Assembly (NCBI GenBank): GCA_030144965.1
Contig: JAMPUU010000007.1
Span: 124,001-188,000, forward strand
Length of the DNA stretch: 64,000 bases
Direction of reading: 5' to 3'
Source of the DNA: Nitrospira sp. BO4
GTDB taxonomy: Bacteria; Nitrospirota; Nitrospiria; Nitrospirales; Nitrospiraceae
In this document: positions 1-8,034 of the stretch, one piece after another
How the letters are laid out: each line of letters begins with the position of its first letter
Position numbering within the stretch: position 1 is the first letter of the stretch
Translations under genes and position numbers: made by a program
Notes under the pieces: generated by a model
What the model was told of the DNA's origin: nothing
The model's input: only the letters and a program-made list of their open reading frames with translations
The model's database searches: none

Positions 1-358
1 CCGTAAATATATTGCCTCGGCCGACGTGACCCGACAGGACACAGATCGAGAAGCGGGCTGCATCGTCGATGCAGACCACCGCCGGATCGACCTTCTTGTT
101 CTTCAAGAGCGGCGCGATCATCCGCACTACCGCCCCGACACTGATAATGAAAATGTGGCAATCGTAGGCAGGAAAGGTCTCGATCAGCGTAGGCCCCATC
201 GGCAACGGCAGGCGAAGCGCACCGGCTGGCGCCGAGGCGATCAGCTTCTCCGACACGAAGAGGTCCGCGCCGGATAGCTGCGGCAGCAAGCGGGAGGCAA
301 TCGCGATCCCATGCTTCGTGATGGCATAGACCGCAAATGGTTTGCGTTCGACGATCAT
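1..358 (-). CDS. cbiG: CbiG, cobalt-precorrin-5A hydrolase (N-terminal part)
   Basis: The first 119 codons are present; the rest lies beyond the left edge. CbiG opens the delta-lactone ring of cobalt-precorrin-5A and releases acetaldehyde in the oxygen-independent corrin pathway. Reading down from the ATG at 358, the protein shows AITKHGIAIA, then GAVVRMIAPLLK, DPAVV and LSGHVGRGN, the usual order of CbiG N-terminal motifs. Its ATG overlaps the cbiL stop as ATGA, which fixes the start and argues for translational coupling. It is the last visible gene of the riboswitch-controlled operon. Family assignment rests on motif recognition, and the C-terminal half cannot be checked here. Confidence 0.85.
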   Translation of the reverse strand, partial: MIVERKPFAVYAITKHGIAIASRLLPQLSGADLFVSEKLIASAPAGALRLPLPMGPTLIETFPAYDCHIFIISVGAVVRMIAPLLKNKKVDPAVVCIDDAARFSICVLSGHVGRGNIFT

Positions 359-1137
359 GCCCCTGTCTCTCTTGTGGCCAATCTCGGGGTCGCAGGCACC
401 AGACCTGCCAACAACCCGCTCCGTTCCTTGCGCGACACGATGATCATTGCGAAACAATCGCCCCGCTCGGTCTGGATCGTGCGAATGTCCCGGACGATTC
501 TCTGTTCTGCCATGGTGGCCTTCGATACATAGACCGCCCGATCGACGAGTCCCTGCCGCTCCAGCGCTTCGACCACCTTGGGAATCTCTGTACCCATCTT
601 CATCAAAACGACGGTGTCGAACATCTCCAGCACCTGGCTCAAATCCTCAACCCCGTAGCTCGCGGGGAGAATGGCGATCCGCTCCTGCCCATCTGCCAAG
701 GGAATGCCGGTCACGGAAGGCACAGCCATGATCGACGAGACGCCTGGGACGACTTCGATACGGATACCGGGCCAGCGCAACGGAGCTTCCCGGCGCAGAT
801 AGATGAAGGTGCTAAAGAGCGAGGGATCGCCTTCCGTCGCAAAGGCAACCGACAGGCCTTTCTCCAGCCGCTCCCCGATGGCCGTGAAGGCCGCGTCCCA
901 GGCAGGCTTCAACCGCTCCGGGTCCTTGTTCATCGGGAACGTCAAAAAAATCCGTTCCTGCCCCGGAATCTCGCCCAAGGTCGGCTTGAGGATCTTCCAG
1001 GCCATCGACTCTCCGTAATCGGAGCTGCGAGGCAGAGCGAGGACCTGCGCCTCTTTCAACACATTGAGCGCGCGGAGCGTAATCAGATCCGGTGCGCCTG
1101 GACCGACCCCGACTCCATATAATGTTCCATAGTTCAT
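355..1137 (-). CDS. cbiL: CbiL, cobalt-factor II C20-methyltransferase
   Basis: 260 aa, full length for the CbiL/CobI branch of the tetrapyrrole methylases. It transfers a methyl group from S-adenosylmethionine to C20 of cobalt-sirohydrochlorin (cobalt-factor II). The N-terminal GVGPGAPDLITLRA glycine-rich loop, the central ATEGDPSLFST and the VVPGVSSIMA segment are the typical SAM-binding and substrate-cleft motifs. With cbiD, cbiX and cbiG alongside, the cobalt-early enzyme (CbiL) is more likely than aerobic CobI. The start overlaps the stop of the cbiET gene by 4 bases, and the stop overlaps cbiG the same way. Confidence 0.93.
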   Translation of the reverse strand: MNYGTLYGVGVGPGAPDLITLRALNVLKEAQVLALPRSSDYGESMAWKILKPTLGEIPGQERIFLTFPMNKDPERLKPAWDAAFTAIGERLEKGLSVAFATEGDPSLFSTFIYLRREAPLRWPGIRIEVVPGVSSIMAVPSVTGIPLADGQERIAILPASYGVEDLSQVLEMFDTVVLMKMGTEIPKVVEALERQGLVDRAVYVSKATMAEQRIVRDIRTIQTERGDCFAMIIVSRKERSGLLAGLVPATPRLATRETGA

Positions 1138-2390
1138 GAGACCGCTCCTGTCTGGCTGGGCTTCTCGACTGAGAAAATTTGAATCGGGTTCAAGGATTCG
1201 TACCGAAGATAATGGGCCAGGGGTTCGGCGCGCGACACTTGGAGCAAGGTCACCTCCGGCACCAACCCGCGCTTGCGAAGAGATTGATAGGTCTCCGCCA
1301 CATTCTCCAGCGTGATGGCGTTCACCACCAGGCGGCCGCCCGGTTGCAGCCGGTCCATGACGACATCGATAATCTCTTCCATGCTCCCCTTGCTGCCTCC
1401 GATGAAGACCGCGTCCGGCGCTTCCAATCCTGTCAGCGCCTCCGGCGCCCGGCCTGCGATGACTCGCACATTGTCCACCCCATGGGCCAAGAGATTTTCT
1501 CGGCAGATCTCGACGCCTTCCGGATCGACCTCGATCGCATAGACCAGGCCTTTCGGCGCGAGTAAGGCTGCCTCGATCGATACGGACCCGGAACCGGCTC
1601 CGATATCCCAGACCACGCTGTCCGGCCTGATCCCCATCGCAGCCAGCGACAACAATCGCACTTCACGCTTCGTGATGAGGCCCTTTTTCGGCATCCGCTT
1701 CGCGAACTGATCCTCATGAAGAAAAGGAATGGCACAGGGAGCGCGCCAGGAGGGATCGGAGCGAACGAGCAACAAGACGTTGAGCGGCCCGATATCCTGG
1801 CAGGCGGCCAGAGCCGCTACGTCGAATCGCCGGACCCTCTCATCCGGGCCGCCAAGATTCTCACAGACCCAGGCCTCCCAGGCCGTCTCTCCATGTTCGA
1901 CCATACGCTGAGCCAAGAACTGCGGCGAATTCTTTTCATCGGTGAGGATCGCCACCTTGGCCTGGCCCTTGAGCCTGGTGAGGAATCCCTCAGACGAGCG
2001 GCCATGGAGAGACACAAAGGCTGCGTCGTCCCACTTCAACCCGGCTCGGGCAAAGGCCCATTGCATCGAACTGGGCTGAGGCAGCACCTCGACATGTTCG
2101 GCGCCCAACCGTTTGATCACCAGACTGCCGATACCGAAAAATAATGGATCGCCGGAGGCCACGACACAAACATTCTGTTCCTCTGCCAGTTCCGCCACCC
2201 GGTCCAGCACCGACGCCACGCCACCCTTGAGCACGATCCTCTCGCCCTGAAACTGCGGGAAGAACTCAAGATGGCGCTCGCCACCCACAAGCACCCCCGC
2301 CTTCATCACCGCATTCACGGCGCGGCTCGTCAGGCTTGCACAGCCGTCGTCCCCGATCCCGATCAAGGTAATGGCGCGTCTTGGACTCAT
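1134..2390 (-). CDS. cobL: CbiET fusion (CobL type), precorrin-6Y C5,15-methyltransferase (decarboxylating)
   Basis: 418 aa bifunctional protein. Residues 1 to about 205 form a CbiE-type tetrapyrrole methylase domain (GIGDDG loop, ASGDPLFFGIG). Residues from about 235 form a CbiT-type Rossmann methyltransferase, with the entry LITKREVRLLSL and the SAM motif DIGAGSGSVSIEAA followed by AIEVDPEG. Together these methylate C5 and C15 and decarboxylate the C12 acetate side chain. The enzymes are separate in Salmonella (cbiE, cbiT) and fused in many other bacteria. The start at 2390 lies inside an ATGA overlap with cbiC. No missing motif was seen. Confidence 0.93.
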   Translation of the reverse strand: MSPRRAITLIGIGDDGCASLTSRAVNAVMKAGVLVGGERHLEFFPQFQGERIVLKGGVASVLDRVAELAEEQNVCVVASGDPLFFGIGSLVIKRLGAEHVEVLPQPSSMQWAFARAGLKWDDAAFVSLHGRSSEGFLTRLKGQAKVAILTDEKNSPQFLAQRMVEHGETAWEAWVCENLGGPDERVRRFDVAALAACQDIGPLNVLLLVRSDPSWRAPCAIPFLHEDQFAKRMPKKGLITKREVRLLSLAAMGIRPDSVVWDIGAGSGSVSIEAALLAPKGLVYAIEVDPEGVEICRENLLAHGVDNVRVIAGRAPEALTGLEAPDAVFIGGSKGSMEEIIDVVMDRLQPGGRLVVNAITLENVAETYQSLRKRGLVPEVTLLQVSRAEPLAHYLRYESLNPIQIFSVEKPSQTGAVS

Positions 2391-3037
2391 GCAGGAGCCT
2401 TTGCTGAAAGGAGCAACAGGGCATGGATGATCGCAACGGCAATGGGGCTGCCCCCCTTACGGCCGCGGGCCACGATAGAGGGAGTCGAGAGTTCCAATGT
2501 CACGTCCTTCGACTCAGCCGCCGACACGAACCCGACCGGCACGCCGATGATGAGAGCCGGCTTCGCTCCCTCCTCGCGAATCAGACGGGCCAGCTCCAAT
2601 AAGGCAGTCGGGGCATTGCCGATCGCCACCACCGCTCCATCGAGCAAGTTGAGGCGATGCGCCTTTTTCATGGCCTCAATCGCGCGAGTCGAGTTGTTGG
2701 CCTTGGCAGTCGCAATCACATCCTCGTCCGAAATAAACGAATAGACCTTGCAGCCGTAGGAAGAGAGCCGCTCCTCGTTCAGACCGGCAGAAATCATCTT
2801 CACATCAACCAGGAGGGGGCAGCCTCCTTGAAGAGCCGCCACCCCGGCACGAACCGCGTCAGGATGGAATCGCATCAGGGTCTTAAACTCGAAGTCCGCC
2901 GTGGCATGGATCACCCGGCGCACGACCTGCCATTCGTCTGGCCTGAAATCGTGCGGGCCTGCCTCCTGGTCGATGATCGCGAAACTGCCATCTTCGATGC
3001 TCCGCCCGAGCGCGGTCATCTGTCTCATATCATTCAT
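2387..3037 (-). CDS. cbiC: CbiC, cobalt-precorrin-8 methylmutase
   Basis: 216 aa, normal length for the CbiC/CobH family, which moves the C11 methyl group to C12 to give cobyrinate. A longer frame runs upstream, but the ATG at 3037 is preferred because it makes an ATGA overlap with the cbiD stop and because the protein then begins at a sensible N-terminus (MNDMRQMTALGRSIEDGSF). Visible family motifs are the HATADFEF segment with the catalytic His, then GCPLLVDVKMI, then AIGNAPTAL, then GVPVGFVSAAESK near the C-terminus. It is co-translated with cbiD and cobL. Confidence 0.93.
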   Translation of the reverse strand: MNDMRQMTALGRSIEDGSFAIIDQEAGPHDFRPDEWQVVRRVIHATADFEFKTLMRFHPDAVRAGVAALQGGCPLLVDVKMISAGLNEERLSSYGCKVYSFISDEDVIATAKANNSTRAIEAMKKAHRLNLLDGAVVAIGNAPTALLELARLIREEGAKPALIIGVPVGFVSAAESKDVTLELSTPSIVARGRKGGSPIAVAIIHALLLLSAKAPA

Positions 3038-4146
3038 GTCTGAACCTCCGGGTAACGACCGAGCAAGGAGCCGCCGAAATCCACCAGACAGGTTTCCACT
3101 GCCAGCTTGCCGCCCGCATGGGCCTGACAATGTTCGACGACCTTCTTGCAAATCAGCGACGTGATACCGACGAGGCCTGCCTCGCGGCATAGTTCCAACA
3201 CATGGCGGGCTGTATTGGCCTGGCGGATGGCCGCCACCAACTCGTTCGGGGCCGACAATTCAGCCGCCAGCGACGCCAGAAACTCCATATCCACTTCCGA
3301 TCCCGCGGCATGGGTCTGCATCTTGCCGTTGGCCATCTTCGAGAGTTTCCCCATCATCCCGACGATGATGGCCCGCGCGATCCCTCGCTTCGCACATTGC
3401 TTGACGCCGACGCCGATGAAGTCGCCCACCTGGATAAAGGCCTGTTCCGGCAACTGCGGGTACAACGCCATCGCATATTGTTCCGACTTGCCGCCGGTCG
3501 TGAGCACCAGTTCGCGCAGGCCGCCCGCCGCTGCGACATCAATCTCCTGCATGACACTCGCTTTGAAGGCCGCCGTGGAATAGGGCCTCACGATGCCGGT
3601 CGTGCCGAGGATAGAAATGCCGCCCAGGAGGCCGAGCCGCGCGTTGGTGGTCTGCTTGGCCATCTCTTCGCCGCCCGGCACGCTGATCGTCACGACCGCG
3701 CCCTCGCAGGAAGCGCCGGCGAGTTCTTCTCCCACCATCTCTGTAATGTTGCGCCGCGGGACCGGATTGATCGCAGGCCCGCCGATCTCCAGACCCAAGC
3801 CGGTCTTGGTCACAGTAGCCACGCCAGGACCGCCCCTGATCTCGATACCTGGTTCGGTCCTCAGCTCCACTTCCGCCGTCAATTCTGCTCCATGGGTACA
3901 ATCAGGATCGTCGCCGGCATCTTTGATGATGCTGCAGACCACGCGGCCGTCCATTCGCTCGCAACGGGCGAGCACGAAGGTCACGCGCGTTCGATTCGGC
4001 AAGGTCGTTTCAATTTCAGACAGCATGGAGCCCTTCACCAGACAACGGGTCGCAGCCTTAGCCGCTGCCGCTGCACAGGCGCCGGTGGTGAAACCGGTCC
4101 GCAACCCCTTCCGATCTTTTGGCGGGACGCTTTTGTCCATGCTCAT
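3034..4146 (-). CDS. cbiD: CbiD, cobalt-precorrin-5B C1-methyltransferase
   Basis: 370 aa, the expected size. CbiD methylates C1 in the anaerobic pathway and has no counterpart in the aerobic one, so it is the best marker that this is the cobalt-early route. The N-terminal GFTTGACAAAAAKAA motif is diagnostic, and GLGLEIGGPAINP and GILGTTGIV-like segments follow (LLGGISILGTTGIVRP). The ATG at 4146 overlaps the stop of the ChuX-like gene by 4 bases. Confidence 0.95.
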   Translation of the reverse strand: MSMDKSVPPKDRKGLRTGFTTGACAAAAAKAATRCLVKGSMLSEIETTLPNRTRVTFVLARCERMDGRVVCSIIKDAGDDPDCTHGAELTAEVELRTEPGIEIRGGPGVATVTKTGLGLEIGGPAINPVPRRNITEMVGEELAGASCEGAVVTISVPGGEEMAKQTTNARLGLLGGISILGTTGIVRPYSTAAFKASVMQEIDVAAAGGLRELVLTTGGKSEQYAMALYPQLPEQAFIQVGDFIGVGVKQCAKRGIARAIIVGMMGKLSKMANGKMQTHAAGSEVDMEFLASLAAELSAPNELVAAIRQANTARHVLELCREAGLVGITSLICKKVVEHCQAHAGGKLAVETCLVDFGGSLLGRYPEVQT

Positions 4147-4520
4147 GTCCCGGAGCCTTCCACCAGATCGCTGAAACGCTCATGGATCTTCGCCGCACGT
4201 TCCGGATTATAATTCTCTACCTTCGCTCGATTCGTGCCACGAAACGTTACTCGACAGAGCAAATCCCCATCGGCCCCTATGAACTCAAGCCCTGCATTCG
4301 CCTCGTCCTGCTGCCGGTAAAGCAACTTGCTTCCCTCTTCGATCTTGAGATGCACATGGGTCTGGCCCTCTTCGCCCAGCGTGACCCACTCAGTCCCCTG
4401 CCGCAGAGTCACGAGCCCATGGACCTCGGCAATCGCCCCGGACGAACGGACGATGACGCTCGTATCCCCATATGCAAGCGCTGCTTCCAGCGCTGAGAGA
4501 GTCTGCTCCCGTCCAGTCAT
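4143..4520 (-). CDS. Small HemS/ChuX-like protein in the cobalamin operon
   Basis: 125 aa, no signal peptide or membrane segment. The central THVHLKIEEGSKLLYRQQ and the following LEFIGADGDLLCRVTFRG resemble the heme-utilisation HemS/ChuX/HutX fold, in which an H-x-H strand is followed by a 'FF..dG..lfkvf' strand. The resemblance is weak and comes from reading alone. Because it is coupled at both ends by 4-base overlaps to cbiD and the flavoreductase gene, a role in handling a tetrapyrrole (corrinoid or siroheme-like) intermediate is a reasonable guess. An unrelated small conserved protein remains possible. Confidence 0.5.
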   Translation of the reverse strand: MTGREQTLSALEAALAYGDTSVIVRSSGAIAEVHGLVTLRQGTEWVTLGEEGQTHVHLKIEEGSKLLYRQQDEANAGLEFIGADGDLLCRVTFRGTNRAKVENYNPERAAKIHERFSDLVEGSGT

Positions 4521-5242
4521 GCGGATTTCTTCGGCATATTGAAAAACGACTCCACCTGCTCCTTGCTCACGGCCACTCCGGCGGCCATCACATCATCAAG
4601 CAACACCTGGTTCACGGCTCCATCGCCCGCGATGAAGACCTGAGCAACATCGCCGCGCAACAACACCTCACGGAGCATAGCTCTGGCCTGAGGAATCCGG
4701 TCTTGATGGCCGACCGCAGGGATCGCGGCAATCCTCACCTCGCCACAGGCGGCGGGAACCTGCTGCTGCACGAACTCATCCGGGAGAAAATACTCCGCCG
4801 AACCGCGCAACCAAATGAGCTGAGCCTGAGGGAGCAGCGACGCAAAACGAGTCGCACGTAACAATCCCAGCGCGGCGGTAATCCCTGTATCAGTCGCCAG
4901 GATCAGCGTCCTCCCGGACGCCCCCTCTCTCGGACAGAACTTACCCCAGGGTCCGCTGAACGAAATGTCCGTTCCCGCGGCAAGCCCATGCACGAAGGCG
5001 GAACCCAGTCCATCGGGGATACGTTTCACGGCAAGCTGGAAGCGACGTTGCTCCGCATCGCCGGTGAGAAACGAATAGGCCCGCTTGACGGCCTTGCCGC
5101 TCGGCAAGATGATTCGACTATCGAGGATGAGGTACTGTCCGCCGACGAACCCCACCGGCTCGGTCGCGCACAGATCGAGCAGCAGGGTATCGGGCCCCAC
5201 CCTCTGGGTTCCCACCACGTAAGCAGTCTTCGCCACGGCCAT
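4517..5242 (-). CDS. FNR-type FAD-binding oxidoreductase
   Basis: 241 aa. The N-terminal half is a flavin-binding barrel with GGQYLIL and the FAD motif RAYSFLTG (about residues 74-81). The C-terminal half has a nucleotide-binding TLILATDTGITAALGLLR segment and ends with an aromatic SFFNMPKKSA. This is the ferredoxin-NADP reductase superfamily, cytosolic. Its place between DUF3209 and the ChuX-like gene, with a 4-base overlap downstream, suggests it supplies electrons in cobalamin synthesis, for example cobalt reduction before adenosylation or the precorrin-6A reduction step if cbiJ is absent. No cbiJ/cobK is visible here. The precise substrate is inference. Confidence 0.75.
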   Translation of the reverse strand: MAVAKTAYVVGTQRVGPDTLLLDLCATEPVGFVGGQYLILDSRIILPSGKAVKRAYSFLTGDAEQRRFQLAVKRIPDGLGSAFVHGLAAGTDISFSGPWGKFCPREGASGRTLILATDTGITAALGLLRATRFASLLPQAQLIWLRGSAEYFLPDEFVQQQVPAACGEVRIAAIPAVGHQDRIPQARAMLREVLLRGDVAQVFIAGDGAVNQVLLDDVMAAGVAVSKEQVESFFNMPKKSA

Positions 5243-5247
5243 GGCTG

Positions 5248-5622
5248 CTACTCCGCCGGATAGATCTCATGGACAAAATCATGCATCTCATCGAGGTCGC
5301 GGTAGAGATGGGTGAGCCCCTCGATCTGATGCGCCAGGTCGAGATCGACCTTCTTCGTGAGCACCACGAGGGTGCGCAGATAGGGAAGTTTCGGGTCATC
5401 GGAGCGTGTCGCGGACACTCGCTGCTCAAGCGCGGAAACCGCCCCTTCGTAAAACTGCTTGAGCGTGGCCAAATCTTTGGCCCCGCACATGGAACGAATC
5501 GGCCCCGGTTGATCGGCCCCGGTCCCCAGCTCCGCCAACTCATGCTGCCGTTCGGCTTCGTTCTTCACTCCCAACACTTCCATCAAACCCAGCCGCAGCC
5601 CTGCGATTTCATGACAGGCCAT
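5248..5622 (-). CDS. DUF3209 family protein
   Basis: 124 aa soluble protein that I recognise as DUF3209 from its opening MACHEIAGLRLGLMEVLG and the ERQHELAEL helix. It is mostly helical, with LPYLRTLVVLTKK in the middle. The ATG at 5622 is chosen over an upstream alternative because GGAGGAGAG precedes it at the right distance. Members of this family are often found beside cbiX in cobalamin operons, as here, but no biochemical role is established to my knowledge. The 25-base spacing to the flavoreductase gene and 13 bases to cbiX place it in the same transcript. Confidence 0.8.
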   Translation of the reverse strand: MACHEIAGLRLGLMEVLGVKNEAERQHELAELGTGADQPGPIRSMCGAKDLATLKQFYEGAVSALEQRVSATRSDDPKLPYLRTLVVLTKKVDLDLAHQIEGLTHLYRDLDEMHDFVHEIYPAE

Positions 5623-5635
5623 CGTCTCTCCTCCG

Positions 5636-6817
5636 TTACTGCATAATGTTATCGACCAGGCGACTGACGAGCCGATCGCCGAGCAAATGCTCCTCGACCA
5701 ACTCCTTCGCATCCGTCTCTTTCACGCCCCGATACCAAATACCGTCCGGATAGACCGCAACGGTCGGCCCTTCGCCGCAGCGGCCCATGCAGGACGTCTT
5801 CGTCACTCGAATATCCTGATCGCGCCCGGCATCCTTTAACAGCCGCCGTAATGTAGCAATGAGGGAAATGCTCCCGCCGTCGGCACAATCGACATTCCCG
5901 CAGACCAGGACATGTTTGGCGAGTGGGCGATGCGCATGCACATGCGGCATGGCCTGCGCATGGGTAAACCCGTGTCTTAGACTCCAGAGCAGCGCTTTCA
6001 GCCCGCCGACGTTCCCAGTCACGGCGGACACAGGCACACGATATTGGCAGGTGTCGCAGGGAAGCGGACGTTCTCCCTCCGTCGCTTCGGAGAAGCGCTC
6101 ATCCATCAACGTGAGCAGGCGGTCGTCAATTCCCAAATGCGGTACCAGCTCGGTCTTGATCCAGGGATAGCGTGTTTGGAACGACTCCACCTGCTCACGA
6201 ATCTTGGCAATTAACCGTCCGCCAAAGAGAAAGTACGGCACCACGACGATCCGTTCAGGGCGTGCACGCGCGACCAGTTCCACCGTCTCCTCAAATAGCG
6301 GTCTCGTGACGCCGATGAAACAGGGCACCACCCACCCGACCGCGCGCCCTTCTGCGAGGAGGCGAACGACTTTACAAAAGTCCCCGTTCGCATCCGGATC
6401 GCTGGCGCCACGCCCCACGACCACGACGGCGGTCTTCGCAGGATCGCGGGCGCCTTCCAGCGCCGCCCGGGCACGCTCGAAGGCCAGCTCGACAAGATTC
6501 GGATGGACGCCCAGGGCGTTGGCTACAGTAAAACGAACGGATGGGAAATCCTGCCTGGCCTGCGACAGCGCGAGAGGAATATCGTTCTTCACATGCCCCG
6601 CGGCAAAGAGGAAGAGCGGCAACACGACAAGCAAGTCAGTCCGTTGCGCCAGATCGCGAAGGGCCTCAGCCAACGACGGCTTGGCCAGCTCCACATAGCC
6701 GTGCGTGACATCAATATCGGGGTGCGCCGCACGATAGGCGGCAACCACAGCCTCGAATTCGACATTCGCGCTGGGATCGCGGCTACCGTGCCCGACGATG
6801 AGCAGTCCTGTGCTCAT
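5636..6817 (-). CDS. cbiX: CbiX sirohydrochlorin cobaltochelatase with C-terminal 2Fe-2S ferredoxin domain
   Basis: 393 aa from the ATG at 6817, with the start at GLLIVGHGSRDP; upstream alternative starts at 6841 and 6865 would add a short unconserved tail. It inserts Co2+ into sirohydrochlorin, the first committed step of the anaerobic pathway. Two CbiX-like halves are visible: residues 1-115 with the catalytic GHGSRD histidine, and residues 130-245 where the equivalent motif reads GRGASD, so only the first keeps the His. From about residue 305 there is a thioredoxin-like 2Fe-2S ferredoxin domain (CGNVDC then CMGRC). Long CbiX proteins with an Fe-S centre are known. It is the first gene after the riboswitch. 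Confidence 0.92.
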   Translation of the reverse strand: MSTGLLIVGHGSRDPSANVEFEAVVAAYRAAHPDIDVTHGYVELAKPSLAEALRDLAQRTDLLVVLPLFLFAAGHVKNDIPLALSQARQDFPSVRFTVANALGVHPNLVELAFERARAALEGARDPAKTAVVVVGRGASDPDANGDFCKVVRLLAEGRAVGWVVPCFIGVTRPLFEETVELVARARPERIVVVPYFLFGGRLIAKIREQVESFQTRYPWIKTELVPHLGIDDRLLTLMDERFSEATEGERPLPCDTCQYRVPVSAVTGNVGGLKALLWSLRHGFTHAQAMPHVHAHRPLAKHVLVCGNVDCADGGSISLIATLRRLLKDAGRDQDIRVTKTSCMGRCGEGPTVAVYPDGIWYRGVKETDAKELVEEHLLGDRLVSRLVDNIMQ

Positions 6818-6900
6818 ATTGCACGGACCGGTCTGGGACATGCGGCCAAATCCGGGGGGAAGCAATCAGTCTTGCGCTGATCCAGAATGGCGGAGGGCAT

Positions 6901-6937
6901 AAAAAAACCTCCAGCCCCGCAACAGGAACAAGAGGTC
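6901..6937 (-). terminator. Intrinsic terminator between the cobalamin riboswitch and cbiX
   Basis: On the minus strand, ACCTC pairs with GAGGT across a G/U-rich inner stem (GTTCC with GGGGC), followed directly by a run of seven T (6901-6907). It sits 70 bases downstream of the riboswitch and about 85 bases before the cbiX start. This fits a transcription-attenuation expression platform. The exact antiterminator pairing was not worked out. Confidence 0.65.
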
Positions 6938-6984
6938 ACATGCCAACGAGGCAGGCGAGATCTCCGTTACCGCGCGGAGAAACA

Positions 6985-7180
6985 ATGCTCTGTCACCTCG
7001 GATAGGTCTCCTGGCTCGTAGGTTCTGAAGGTCAGACCTTCAACGCTTCCCTCAGCCTTCCCCGACAAATTCGTCGAGTGGCTTACACGGGGGTCGCTTC
7101 CTACTTACAGTGGCGGGACCGCGCCGGATTTTCACCGGACTTCCCTGTTACGCCCTTGCGGGCATCCGAGAGGTTACTCA
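6985..7180 (-). promoter_or_regulatory. Cobalamin (AdoCbl-type) riboswitch
   Basis: Read on the minus strand, this leader contains the conserved cobalamin riboswitch elements in order: an AACAGGGAAGTCCGGTG block, AAAATCCGGCGCGGTCCCGCC, the GCCACTG core (7108-7114), a long variable P-arm with AGGTCTGACCTTCA, and the B12 box GCCAGGAGACC (7005-7015). It precedes cbiX and thus the whole cobalamin operon. High adenosylcobalamin should switch the operon off, here probably through the terminator at 6901-6937. Confidence 0.95.
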
Positions 7181-7295
7181 ATTATCAACCGTGATATCTA
7201 TCGCGGGCTAGCGGGCGCTGTCAAGGCTGAAATGTAGGAAGGCCATCTGATTGGCTACCGGCTGCAATAATTCTAGTTCTCTGTGGGCTAGGTTT

Positions 7296-7709
7296 ATGGA
7301 AGAATGTTACATTGGTGCTTCCACCAGGAGGACTCTCTCGACGTCAACTCAACTCTTGGCCAGCGGACACTATATGGCCCTGTGCATCGAATCAATCGGC
7401 CATTCTGCTGAAGGTAATCCCCTAATCTCGCTCGCACATGACGGGGTGCAGAATGGCGACTTAATGGCGGACCCAGAAATGACCTTTGAAGTGTATGCCT
7501 ATCCCTCGTCGGCAGCGGAGCCGATGACCTACCGCAACGATTATCTGGGCGTGATGCAAGGGGTCTACGAATACAGTCCCAGCGGGAAGAAATCACACAT
7601 CCGACCACAGCTCAAGAAGGATCTTCGCCACTTCGCCGGGCTCTGGTTTCGCAGTCTCCACGCGCAAGGCTTTCTCTCGGAAAGTGCCATGCGGGAGATC
7701 CGTTCGTGA
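7296..7709 (+). CDS. DUF6908-like protein
   Basis: 137 aa from the ATG at 7296; the frame is open to 7251, but the earlier start adds only low-complexity residues. The segments ESIGHSAEGNPLISLAH, QNGDLMADPEMTFEVY and RNDYLGVMQGVYEY, then a C-terminal FAGLWFRSLHAQGF, match what I know as the DUF6908 domain, a small soluble family carried mainly by plasmids and integrative elements. Function is unknown. It stands alone between the cobalamin riboswitch and the first repeat of the accessory island, so it probably marks the start of acquired DNA. Confidence 0.6.
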   Translation: MEECYIGASTRRTLSTSTQLLASGHYMALCIESIGHSAEGNPLISLAHDGVQNGDLMADPEMTFEVYAYPSSAAEPMTYRNDYLGVMQGVYEYSPSGKKSHIRPQLKKDLRHFAGLWFRSLHAQGFLSESAMREIRS

Positions 7710-7724
7710 GGCCCTGGGCTACTG

Positions 7725-7766
7725 CCGGTTTCAAAGACACCGAGTTAGGTGTATGAATGAAACCGG
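7725..7766. other. Long stem-loop after the DUF6908 gene
   Basis: CCGGTTTCA (7725-7733) and TGAAACCGG (7758-7766) are perfect inverted repeats, with ACACC and GGTGT forming an inner stem. It begins 16 bases after the stop codon. There is no T-run on either side, so it is not a textbook intrinsic terminator. It could stabilise the mRNA 3' end or mark a recombination junction. Confidence 0.6.
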
Positions 7767-7776
7767 AGGTAGGTCA

Positions 7777-8034
7777 ATTTCGAGAACTTACAGGAAGACA
7801 TGTCGGCAGGTGTTGTGGACACGGACACGCGTATGAGATGCCGGTTTTACGACTCTCCCCCAGCCGACTCATCCCCACTCCAGCCACGCGTCGCATGAAG
7901 CGGGCACCATCTCAAATGAACGGCAGCTTTCCGGCCTGGAATGTGCCGTAGCGACTGTCGCCAAGTGGCCGAACTGTGACCGTCGTCATGCGACCCAAAC
8001 CCGAGGTCCACGACCGACCGCTATCAGAGGATCA
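7777..8034 (+). repeat. Dispersed non-coding repeat, family 1, copy A
   Basis: About 260 bases shared, imperfectly, with 11685-11945, 16875-17162 and 24379-24655, always in the same orientation. Common landmarks are TTCGAGAACTTAC, GGAAGACAT, CTCCCCCAGCCGACTCA, AATGAACGGCAGCTTTCCGG and GTAGCGACTGTCG. There is no convincing protein in any frame. In this copy the repeat runs directly into family 2 copy 1, so the two may once have been one unit of about 660 bases. Confidence 0.8.

Noticed and set aside
337-1122. Long plus-strand frame opposite cbiL
   Set aside because: It is the complement of a clear cbiL gene, with Arg/His/Pro-rich translation and no domain.
3202-4212. 336-codon plus-strand frame opposite cbiD
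   Set aside because: Shadow of cbiD; low-complexity translation with no start signal and no family.
7725-7766. attC-like site, because the loop contains GTTAGGT
   Set aside because: The GTTRRRY-like heptamer is at the hairpin apex, not at the outer arm, and no integrase or paired RYYYAAC is present, so an integron cassette site is not supported.
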